Source: UBA822 sp965249775
GTDB taxonomy: Bacteria > Gemmatimonadota > Gemmatimonadetes > Longimicrobiales > Gaopeijiaceae
Direction: 5' to 3'
Length of the DNA stretch: 64,000 nucleotides
Assembly: GCA_965249775.1 (NCBI GenBank)
Contig: OZ252253.1
Location: forward strand, 3,720,001 to 3,784,000
Shown here: positions 18,371 to 25,625 of the stretch, piece by piece
Position numbering within the stretch: position 1 is the stretch's first letter
How the letters are laid out: each line of letters begins with the position of its first letter
Position numbers and translations under genes: made by a program
The notes under the pieces: generated by a model
What the model was told of the DNA's origin: nothing
Database searches by the model: none
What the model saw: only the letters and a program-made list of their open reading frames with translations

Positions 18371-19200
18371 TCGGGCGTCGCAGAGACCTCGCTCTTGAGC
18401 TCTTCGAGGGATATCGTGCGGCGTTCCCCCTCGACGGATCGAAGCGTAACGGTCTCCTTCAATATTTCGACGCTGACCACTTTCTCTTCTCCCAAGGCGG
18501 TGCGAAGGTTCTTGCCCTCCCTGGGGAAGCGGCGGCGTGCCTCGACGTAGGTCTTGTGCTCGTACATCAGGCAGCACATGAGGCGCCCACAGCCGCCCGA
18601 TATCTGAGCCGGGTTCAGGGACAAGCCCTGGTCCTTGGCCAACTGCAGGCTCACGGGTTTCAAGGTGGGCAACCAGACCGAAGAGCACAGCTCGCGGCCG
18701 CAACGCCCGACCCCGCCGAGGAGCGCGGCTTCATCACGGACCCCGATCTGCTTGAGCTCAATTCGGGTCCGGAACGTCCGTGCGAGAGCCCGGACCAGTT
18801 CGCGGAAGTCGACCCGTCTCTCCGCGGTGAAGTAGATGATCAACTTGTTCTTGTCGAACTGCCACTCGGCTTCCGTAACCTTCATGTTCAGCTTATGGCG
18901 CTCGACGAGCTTGCGCGTCTCCGTACGGACACGTGTCTCATCGGCCCGAAGTTCCTCGATCCGGCCACATTCGGCGTCACGGGCCACCCTGAGAACGCGC
19001 AATTCAGGCAGGGGTGTGGAGCACGCTCCGGAAGTCGCACACTTGCGCTCCGCAATCGAGCCGAGCGACGTGATCTCACCGAGATCCTCGCCCCGGTCGG
19101 CTTCGACGATGACGAGAGCCCCGGGAACGAGGTCGAGAGCCTCGTATGCGAAATAGCCCTTTCGGGTACCCTTGAAGCGAACCTCGGCGAAACCGGCCAT
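18367..19200 (-). CDS. PSP1 domain protein (RicT/YaaT family)
   Basis: Member of the RicT family; in Bacillus it works with RicA and RicF in a complex affecting RNase Y-dependent RNA maturation and phosphorelay. The 277 residues carry the PSP1 core (EAEWQFDKNKLIIYFTAERR VDFRELVRAL) and the cysteine-rich signatures GRCGRELC and SGGCGRLMCC, with an additional KCATSGAC near residue 55 that could help bind an iron-sulfur cluster. No RicA or RicF is close by. It overlaps metG by four bases and follows accA after 13 bases. Family assignment is firm; the role outside Firmicutes is not established. Confidence 0.9.
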   Translation of the reverse strand: MAGFAEVRFKGTRKGYFAYEALDLVPGALVIVEADRGEDLGEITSLGSIAERKCATSGACSTPLPELRVLRVARDAECGRIEELRADETRVRTETRKLVERHKLNMKVTEAEWQFDKNKLIIYFTAERRVDFRELVRALARTFRTRIELKQIGVRDEAALLGGVGRCGRELCSSVWLPTLKPVSLQLAKDQGLSLNPAQISGGCGRLMCCLMYEHKTYVEARRRFPREGKNLRTALGEEKVVSVEILKETVTLRSVEGERRTISLEELKSEVSATPE

Positions 19201-19213
19201 CTGAACCGCGCTC

Positions 19214-20200
19214 TCAGGCGTCGGGGGGCGTCTCGGGCGCAGACTCGCCCCACGCCCCCATCGCCTCGTATTTTGCCAAGCGTGCTTTGCGCAGCCGGTC
19301 GATCTTGATCTGGCCCAGTTCCTTGAGGGTCCGCTCGAGGGCTTCCTTCACCGATGCGGCCGCGGCATCCCAATCCGAATGCGCCCCGCCGGACGGCTCG
19401 GGAACGACCTCATCGGCCACGCCCAACGCGACCAGATCCTTAGAGGTAATCTTGAGCGCTGCCGCCGCCTCGGCCTTGAAGTCTCTGCTGTGCCACAGGA
19501 TGGCGGCACAGCCCTCGGGCGATATCACCGAGTAGATGGAGTGCTCCAGCATCAAGATGCGGTCGGTCACACCGATACCGAGTGCCCCGCCCGAGCCGCC
19601 CTCTCCGATGACCACCGACACGAGCGGGACCTTCAGTCGTGCCATCTCCCGTAAGTTCATCGCGATGGCCTCTGCGACCCCACGCTCCTCCGAGCCGAGT
19701 CCGGGGTAGGCGCCCGGAGTATCGATGAAGGTGACCACCGCCCTCCCGAACTTTTCTGCCTGACGCATGAGCCTCAAGGCCTTCCGGTAACCCTCGGGAT
19801 GTGCCATGCCGAAGTTCCGGCGGAGGTTCTCCTTCATGTCGCGGCCCTTTTGGTGGCCGATCACCATGACGGGAGTTCCTCCGAGCGCCGCCCACCCCCC
19901 GACGATCGCTTCGTCGTCCCGGAAGCCTCTGTCTCCGTGCAACTCTATCCAGTTCGTGAAGATCCGTTCGACGTAGTCGAGCGTGTAGGGGCGTTCCGGG
20001 TGGCGCGCCACCTGCACTTGTTCGATGGGAGTGAGGTTCTGGTAGGTAGATTCCTTGAGGGCATCCAATTTCGTTCGGAGCTCCTTGAGTTCCTCAGAAA
20101 CGTCGAAGCCGCTGCGCTCGGCCGAAGCCACGAGCTCATCGATCTGCTCTTGGACTTCAACGAGGTTGCGCTCGAAGTCAAGCCTCGGCGATCCGGCCAA
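19214..20200 (-). CDS. accA: Acetyl-CoA carboxylase carboxyltransferase subunit alpha
   Basis: Alpha half of the carboxyltransferase that makes malonyl-CoA for fatty acid synthesis, about 328 residues. Seen: the family opening LDFERNLVEVQEQIDEL, VARHPERPYTLDY, the crotonase-like core ELHGDRGFRDDEAIVGG, FIDTPGAYPGLGSEERG and GEGGSGGALGIGV, then SVISPEGCAAILW. accD is not in the window. Start: the frame is open to a GTG at 20239 (341 residues), but a GGAGGG motif lies five to six bases before the TTG at 20200, and that start gives the usual short leader before LDFE. I prefer TTG; the GTG remains possible. Confidence 0.93.
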   Translation of the reverse strand: MAGSPRLDFERNLVEVQEQIDELVASAERSGFDVSEELKELRTKLDALKESTYQNLTPIEQVQVARHPERPYTLDYVERIFTNWIELHGDRGFRDDEAIVGGWAALGGTPVMVIGHQKGRDMKENLRRNFGMAHPEGYRKALRLMRQAEKFGRAVVTFIDTPGAYPGLGSEERGVAEAIAMNLREMARLKVPLVSVVIGEGGSGGALGIGVTDRILMLEHSIYSVISPEGCAAILWHSRDFKAEAAAALKITSKDLVALGVADEVVPEPSGGAHSDWDAAAASVKEALERTLKELGQIKIDRLRKARLAKYEAMGAWGESAPETPPDA

Positions 20201-20338
20201 GGTCGCCCTCCAGTCGGTAGGGAAAGGGCCCCACCGCACGTTAGATGTGTACGGTGGCCCGGAAAGCCTTGGATTGAACTCACCAATTGTAATGGGTTAG
20301 GCACCGGGGCGGCTACACTCCGAGGGCCCGCGATCCGC

Positions 20339-21574
20339 CTACGGCACGGCTGCGCTAACTACGGATGTATCCTCGGATGTCTCCTTGTAAGGATCCGGCT
20401 CGGGCACGAGGTAGAAAACGATCGCCGCCATGACCAACACGGCGAACGCCCCGAGGACTGTGTTGCTTCCGTATCCGAAACGACTGTAAAGAGGACCCGC
20501 TGCTGCGGCGCCCACGGCGAAACCAAGCTGACCCAAGGCAATGGTCATGCTCATCAGCGACCCTCGGCGCTCATCGCTCACGAGTGCGGTCAATAACGCC
20601 GAGAACGGGCTGAGGCGCATCGCAACGAGCACCATCGTGGCGAAATAGAGTACATAGGCGACCCAGAACTCCCTGACGAGTACGGTCGTCAGGAGCATGA
20701 CGATGGAGAGGCCGATGCACGAGAGGATGATGATGAGTTTCCGGCCGATACGATCCGACAGCTTTCCGGCCTGCGGGCCCGTGAGGACGTTTGCGATTCC
20801 GCCGACAACGAACAGGCTGGCGATCGCTATGGAGCTCGCGCCGAAGGATTCCTCCAGCCAAACAAAGAGGTAGACCACGTACAACGAGACGCCGATGAAC
20901 ATCGTGAAATAGGCCACCGCTGCCGCGGCGATCTCGCTTTTCGCAAGCATCGCCCGGTAATTCCGCACAGCGCTCGCCACCGTGAGGGGGCCCTCGTCAC
21001 GCTGCACTTCCGGCTGGGGAACGCGGAACCAGATCAAGACAAAGGTCGCGGCCATGGCGACCGCGAAGAGATAGAATGGCGCCTTGAACCCGTACGCTCC
21101 GGCGAGAACGACGCCGATCGGGATGCCCGCGATTTGGCCGAACGCCATCCCGCTCATGACCCACCCCGTGGCCCACCCACGCCGGTTGTAGGGAAAGAAG
21201 TCCCCGATATACGAGACCGCCGAGCCGCTGAGAATTCCCCCGGCGGCGCCGCCGGCCACCCGAACGGCCAGAAAGGAGTAGTACCCGACCACGAAGTAGT
21301 GCAGTAGGAGGGCGCCCGTCATAACGCCCGTGCCCAGGAGCAGAATCCGGCGGCGCCCGATCTTGTCCGAGACGGGACCCGCGGCGATCGCGAAAAAGCC
21401 GACCATGATCGCGTAGGCCGAGACGAGCGTGCCCAGGGCGGCTTCGCCGATACCCAACTCATCGCCGATCCGTGGGAGGATCGGTGTAATGATCATGATC
21501 TGGCTGCTGGCTGAGAAGACCAGAAGCCAGAGAGCGAAGAGGATGACGCCTTGGGAGGCTTGGCGTGGAGTCAA
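20339..21574 (-). CDS. MFS transporter, 12 membrane segments
   Basis: Major facilitator superfamily carrier of about 411 residues. The cytoplasmic loop signature between helices 2 and 3 is GPVSDKIGRRRILLLGTG, repeated in the second half as GKLSDRIGRKLIIILSC, with hydrophobic segments throughout. The pattern resembles drug-efflux DHA-type carriers, but no substrate can be named. The frame is open to 21658, which would overlap the upstream SDR by 71 bases; the TTG at 21574, preceded by a GAGG about ten bases away, avoids this and begins just before helix 1. Gene order with the SDR suggests co-transcription. Confidence 0.82.
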   Translation of the reverse strand: MTPRQASQGVILFALWLLVFSASSQIMIITPILPRIGDELGIGEAALGTLVSAYAIMVGFFAIAAGPVSDKIGRRRILLLGTGVMTGALLLHYFVVGYYSFLAVRVAGGAAGGILSGSAVSYIGDFFPYNRRGWATGWVMSGMAFGQIAGIPIGVVLAGAYGFKAPFYLFAVAMAATFVLIWFRVPQPEVQRDEGPLTVASAVRNYRAMLAKSEIAAAAVAYFTMFIGVSLYVVYLFVWLEESFGASSIAIASLFVVGGIANVLTGPQAGKLSDRIGRKLIIILSCIGLSIVMLLTTVLVREFWVAYVLYFATMVLVAMRLSPFSALLTALVSDERRGSLMSMTIALGQLGFAVGAAAAGPLYSRFGYGSNTVLGAFAVLVMAAIVFYLVPEPDPYKETSEDTSVVSAAVP

Positions 21575-21587
21575 AGGCGCGGGGTCC

Positions 21588-22361
21588 TCATGGGCCCTCT
21601 CGGCTGAGGACCGCGGCCGACCGCTGAGCCGTGCATTCCAGCACCATCTGGAGGACATTTACGTGAGGTGGGGCGTTCGCGACGTAACAGACTGCGTCGG
21701 CTATGTCCTCGGCCACCAAGGGCGTGTAGCCCTCATAGACATTGCGGGCCCGCTCGTCGTCGCCATGGAAGCGCACGTTCGAGAACTCGGTTTCCGCGGC
21801 GCCGGGATCGATGCCCGAGACTCGGATTTTTGTGCCCACGAGGTCGATGTTCATCGCCTCGTTCAGCGCGTACACGGCGAACTTCGTGGCGTTGTAAACG
21901 TTGCCCCCGGGGTACACCCATCGCCCTGCGGTGCTTCCGATGTTGATGACATGGCCCTGGTCCCGCGCGACCATGAGGGGAAGAATCGCCCTGGTCAGAT
22001 AGAGAAGGCCCTTCACGTTCGTGTCGATCATCTCTTCCCAGTCGTCGATCTCTCCCTCGTGGATCGGAACCAAGCCGCGGGCAAGCCCCGCATTGTTGAG
22101 GAGGATGTCGGGCACGATATCCCGATCCTTCAGATCCTCGGCAAAAGCGCTCGCAGCAGCCCGATCCCTGACGTCGTGAACGCGGGTGATGACCTCGACG
22201 CCGTTCCCTGACAGGTCTTCCGCGAGGGCCTCCAGCCGGTCCTGTCTTCTGGCCAGGAGGACAAGGTTCGCACCCTGTTCAGCGAAGGCACGCGCGCATG
22301 CTTCCCCGAATCCAGAAGAGGCGCCGGTGATGACGGCGGTCTTTCCTATGATGCGGTTCAT
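21588..22361 (-). CDS. Short-chain dehydrogenase/reductase, YdfG-like
   Basis: NAD(P)-dependent oxidoreductase of 257 residues. Rossmann motif TGASSGFGEACARAFAEQG, an Arg-Arg after beta-2 (LLARRQDRL) favouring NADPH, NNAG, and the catalytic S...YxxxK with NIGSTAGRWVYPGGNVYNATK. Closest in pattern to 3-hydroxy acid/serine dehydrogenases (YdfG). An AGGAG motif directly precedes the ATG at 22361, so the longer open frame to 22481 is not used. It is first of a likely two-gene unit with the MFS transporter. Confidence 0.87.
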   Translation of the reverse strand: MNRIIGKTAVITGASSGFGEACARAFAEQGANLVLLARRQDRLEALAEDLSGNGVEVITRVHDVRDRAAASAFAEDLKDRDIVPDILLNNAGLARGLVPIHEGEIDDWEEMIDTNVKGLLYLTRAILPLMVARDQGHVINIGSTAGRWVYPGGNVYNATKFAVYALNEAMNIDLVGTKIRVSGIDPGAAETEFSNVRFHGDDERARNVYEGYTPLVAEDIADAVCYVANAPPHVNVLQMVLECTAQRSAAVLSREGP

Positions 22362-22711
22362 CAACTCTCCTGGCTGAGCACTGGGCTCCACGAGACGGTG
22401 GGCCCTCCCAGACGGCCTTCGAGGGGGCGAGCCTCCGAAGGTGTCGCCGAGCGGGGGAGAGGGCAACCACAGTAGGGCCATTCGCGTTATCCAAGAGCCC
22501 TGGGCGGTGGGCTGGAGGGGACCCGATGCCCCGCTGCCGTGCTTCCATTTTTGTGGGTGTGCAATTAATGTAAGCTGCTAAATTTACATGATGGTCCGGT
22601 CTCCCTGGGTGGGGACTCCGCTGCAGGATTCTTCCCGACGCTCTTCTCGGTGGGATCCGTATCGGTAGGATCGACCCTTCGGACGTAACGTCGAGGGATT
22701 CGCGGTGCTGA
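22362..22711. other. Intergenic region between SDR and tRNA-Asn, with an AT-rich inverted repeat
   Basis: 350 bases without a credible gene. It should contain the promoter of the SDR/MFS unit (reading left) and of tRNA-Asn (reading right). The only distinct structure is an AT-rich patch near 22562-22590 in an otherwise GC-rich stretch, containing ATGTAA (22568-22573) and its inverse TTACAT (22584-22589) with a ten-base spacer. This could be a regulator half-site pair or just a promoter patch. Confidence 0.35.
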
Positions 22712-22784
22712 TGGGGCGTAGCTCAACCGGCAGAGCGCCTGGCTGTTAACCAGGAGGTTGGTGGTTCGAACCCACCCGCCCCAG
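22712..22784 (+). tRNA. tRNA-Asn (anticodon GTT)
   Basis: Complete 73-base cloverleaf. Acceptor stem TGGGGCG pairs with CGCCCCA, discriminator G. D stem GCTC/GAGC, anticodon stem CCTGG/CCAGG with loop CTGTTAA (anticodon GTT, asparagine), T stem GGTGG/CCACC with loop TTCGAAC. The 3' CCA is not encoded. No integrase or attachment-site duplication is seen beside it. Confidence 0.97.
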
Positions 22785-22819
22785 TAGAAGAAGAGAAGGC
22801 CCAGTAGCCGTCAAAGCTC

Positions 22820-24394
22820 CTAATTGCCTACGTACTGCACGAGTTCGAAGTCCGCGATCGCGTTCACATAGTCGAGCATGGCCCGCAGCTCCTCGAGCCG
22901 GGCCGAGGTCAAGTCGTCCTGGGCCTGGGCAACCTCGTAGTTCGTGGATGCCCCTACGTTGAACAGTGTCACCTCGGACTCTGCGGCACGCCCGGACACT
23001 TCACGGCTCCGCTGCGCGGCTTGCAGCAGCAGGAACGTGTCGTTCACGTTCAGGCCGGCGTTGGTCACCTCGGTGACGATGGCCACCTCCTGACTTCTAA
23101 TGGACAGATCCGTCTGTTCCAGCTCGAGCTCGGCCCGCTCCCGGTCGGCCCTGGCTCCCTTATGTCCGATGGGGTAGGAGAAGTTGAGCGTGAGGCTCCA
23201 GGTGGGAGTGTCCCGGCCCCAGATGGTATTGAGCCCATCCAGATAACCGCCCGGCTGCACCAGCACCGGCTCACCGCCAAAGCCCTGGCGCTGGAAGAGG
23301 TTGCCGCCCGTTCCCTGGAGCGAATAGGCCGCCGTCAGGCCCAAGTCCGGACGTGTGTTGTTTCTGGTGACCGCCAGGTTCAGCTCCGAAATATCTCGCT
23401 GCTGCCGCCTCGTCCTGAGATCGGCCCGCTCCTCCAGTGCAATGGCGATGGCCGCGTCGATGTCGACGACTTGCTGTACGAGAGTGGGAAGGCTCGTGGG
23501 AATCAGTGTCTGTGTCAGGAGCGGGTCGTCGGCGCCACCCACCAGGAGCTGCTTGAAAATCAGCTCCTGGTTTCGCCACTGGATCTCGGCACTGAGGAGG
23601 TCGCGTTCGGCGGTGGCCACTTGGGCTTCCGCCTGAATCACTTCGACCTCCGACAACGTGCCGAGCTGGACCCGGATCCCGTTCTGCACGAGTAATTCCT
23701 GCGCCTGGGCCAGGCTGCGGCGCTGAATCTCGATCTGTCCGATGGTCGCCCGGAGACCCCAGTAGGCCACCCGCACCTGGTTGGTGATGATCGCGATCTG
23801 CCTCGTCAACTCAATGTTGGAGATCTGGCCTTCGATCGCCTGGGTCGCCAGCGCGGTGCGTTGGTTGTCGGTCGAGAACCCCGCCAGAAGGGGCTGGGTG
23901 TAGTTGAAGCTGAGAATGGAGCGGAAACTCGGATTCAACGTCGTGAAGGCGTTGTCCGTCTGGGTGCGACTGTTGTTGAAACTTGCGCTCAGTCGGCCCC
24001 CATACCAGGGCATCGTCTTGTCGATGGAGGCGTTGAAGGTCTGACGCGCGGTCGAGATCCGGTTGCCACCGTCGAGCTGGCTGATGGATTGGTTGGTGCT
24101 GTTGTTGTATCCGTAGGTGGAGTTCAGCGTTGGGCTGAACGCGGCCTCCGCGGCCTCCAGAGCCCATCTCTGAATCTCGGGGTTGAGTCTCGCAGTCTGT
24201 ATGTCCAGGTTCATCTCGAGGGCTCGAGCGACCGCCTCTTCGATGGAGATCTCAGCCAGCGCCCTACCCGGAAGGATCGGTGGCAGGGCTGTGCCGAGCT
24301 CGTATGGCTCCTCTTCCTGGCCAGACAGGCCCGTAGGGACGACGAGCGCCAGGCTCATCAGCCACACGGCGCAACGGTTGCTTTTCCTCGCCAT
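22820..24394 (-). CDS. TolC family outer membrane efflux protein
   Basis: Outer-membrane channel component of a tripartite exporter, 524 residues with an N-terminal signal peptide (cleavage probably after GLSGQ). The body shows the two OEP repeats typical of TolC: long helical stretches (SIEEAVARALEMNLDIQTARL; EIQRRSLAQAQELLVQNGI) separated by beta segments (SFNNSRTQTDNAFTTLNPSF), and ends DFELVQYVGN. The ATG at 24394 is preceded by GGAAGGGG and gives a clean signal peptide; the frame is open upstream to 24472. It is transcribed away from the ABC ATPase/permease-adaptor genes with a shared 250-base promoter region, which makes it the natural outer-membrane partner. Confidence 0.9.
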   Translation of the reverse strand: MARKSNRCAVWLMSLALVVPTGLSGQEEEPYELGTALPPILPGRALAEISIEEAVARALEMNLDIQTARLNPEIQRWALEAAEAAFSPTLNSTYGYNNSTNQSISQLDGGNRISTARQTFNASIDKTMPWYGGRLSASFNNSRTQTDNAFTTLNPSFRSILSFNYTQPLLAGFSTDNQRTALATQAIEGQISNIELTRQIAIITNQVRVAYWGLRATIGQIEIQRRSLAQAQELLVQNGIRVQLGTLSEVEVIQAEAQVATAERDLLSAEIQWRNQELIFKQLLVGGADDPLLTQTLIPTSLPTLVQQVVDIDAAIAIALEERADLRTRRQQRDISELNLAVTRNNTRPDLGLTAAYSLQGTGGNLFQRQGFGGEPVLVQPGGYLDGLNTIWGRDTPTWSLTLNFSYPIGHKGARADRERAELELEQTDLSIRSQEVAIVTEVTNAGLNVNDTFLLLQAAQRSREVSGRAAESEVTLFNVGASTNYEVAQAQDDLTSARLEELRAMLDYVNAIADFELVQYVGN

Positions 24395-24448
24395 GATGTA
24401 TCCCCTTCCATGTTCGTGGGAACGGATCCGATTCCGCGTATCCCAAAA

Positions 24449-24465
24449 TTCCACTGTCAGTGGAA
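24449..24465. promoter_or_regulatory. Perfect 17-bp palindrome, candidate operator between divergent exporter genes
   Basis: TTCCACTGTCAGTGGAA is a perfect inverted repeat of 8-base arms around one central T. It lies between the TolC-family gene and the ABC ATPase gene, 55 bases before the former's start and 180 before the latter's. A TATAAG at 24474-24479 nine bases downstream could be a -10 element for the rightward unit. Palindromes of this size and place often bind TetR-type repressors of efflux systems; no such regulator is encoded in the window. Confidence 0.5.
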
Positions 24466-24644
24466 AGAGCAAGTATAAGTGGGACCCGCGATTATTTGGA
24501 CCCTTGGACGGCGGGAATGTTAGGAGACTCTACCGCAATATTCCGGGCGCGTGCATCTTTTGAAACCATGCACTGGGCATGTTCGTCTGTGATGCGAGGC
24601 ACGATGGCGGCATCGCGTGGCAGACCCCGCGGAAGGCAACCCTG

Positions 24645-25619
24645 ATGATGAGCACCGATGTGATTCGCTTTGAGCGAGTGACGAAGGTTTACCAGAATCG
24701 GCTGGTTGCGCTCACCGACATTTCCTTTGCCCTTCCAGCGGGCACCACGGTGGGGCTCTTGGGCGGCAACGGAGCGGGCAAGTCCACAGCCATCCGGATC
24801 GCACTCGGCCTGATCTCGGCGAGCGCCGGCGACGTCGAAGTCTTCGGCGAAAGGATGCATCCCGGCGCAAAGTCGTTGCGCCAGCGCATGGGGTTTCTTT
24901 CCGACGAGCCCGCCTTCCCGAAAGACCTGACCGCCATCAGCTATCTGCGATTCGTGGGAAAGTCCTTCGGTCTCGACCGGCGCGAGCGAAAGGCGAGGAT
25001 GGGCATGCTTCTGTCCGCCGTGGGGCTGACGGACGATGCCGGACGCAAGATCGGAACGTTTTCGACCGGGATGAAGACCCGGCTGGCGGTCGCGGCCTCG
25101 CTGATGAACGATCCCGAACTGCTGGTCTGGGACGAGCCCACCGCCGGCCTGGATCCGATCAGCCGTCGGCAGATCCTCGAATTACTCGAGCGGTACCGCG
25201 GCAGGAAGAGCGTGGTTCTCAGCTCGCACATCCTGGGAGACCTCGAGCGGGTCTGCGATCGCATGATCGTGCTCAATCAGGGTCAGCTCTTGTTCGACGG
25301 CGCGCGGGTGGAGCTGGAAAACCTCCTGCCGGAAAGTGTCCTGGAGGTGCGGGCTTCCGGACCGCTAGCTGCCTTTCAAGCGGCGATTCGGAAGCGTTTC
25401 GGACGCGAGGATCTCTCCCAGGATAGGGAGACGGTGCGCATCGAGCTCGGCGCGTCGGAGGTCGTCGGTCAGGTTGTGGAGGGGCTGCTGGAACTGGCGA
25501 GAGAGACTCAGGTAAAAATCGTCGCCATCAACTCGACGGGACGACGACTCGAGGATGCCTACCTCAAGCTCGTTTCCGACGACGAGTTCCTCGGATTTCT
25601 CCGCGCGACAAAAGGATGA
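24645..25619 (+). CDS. ABC transporter ATP-binding protein
   Basis: Nucleotide-binding subunit for an ABC-2 type exporter, about 324 residues. Walker A LGGNGAGKST, signature FSTGMKTRLAVAASL, Walker B LLVWDEPTAGLDP, and switch histidine in SSHILGD. The C-terminal about 100 residues follow the DrrA-like pattern with an extra domain (LRASGPLAAFQAAI...). The ATG at 24645 has GGAAGG eight bases upstream; an adjacent ATG at 24648 is equivalent. The stop is 6 bases before the permease-adaptor gene, a tight operon, so this ATPase surely drives that protein. Confidence 0.92.
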   Translation: MMSTDVIRFERVTKVYQNRLVALTDISFALPAGTTVGLLGGNGAGKSTAIRIALGLISASAGDVEVFGERMHPGAKSLRQRMGFLSDEPAFPKDLTAISYLRFVGKSFGLDRRERKARMGMLLSAVGLTDDAGRKIGTFSTGMKTRLAVAASLMNDPELLVWDEPTAGLDPISRRQILELLERYRGRKSVVLSSHILGDLERVCDRMIVLNQGQLLFDGARVELENLLPESVLEVRASGPLAAFQAAIRKRFGREDLSQDRETVRIELGASEVVGQVVEGLLELARETQVKIVAINSTGRRLEDAYLKLVSDDEFLGFLRATKG

Positions 25620-25625
25620 CTTTGG

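Noticed and set aside
17165..18550. A 461-codon plus-strand frame opposite metG
   Set aside because: No recognisable motif and the other strand is clearly methionyl-tRNA synthetase.
18371..18703. N-terminal extension of MetG to 18703
   Set aside because: It lies within the RicT gene in a different frame and has no homology-like sequence; ATG 18370 gives the true family start.
22712..22784. tRNA-Asn as an integration site for an island
   Set aside because: No integrase, no duplicated tRNA end and no change in gene content on either side within the window.
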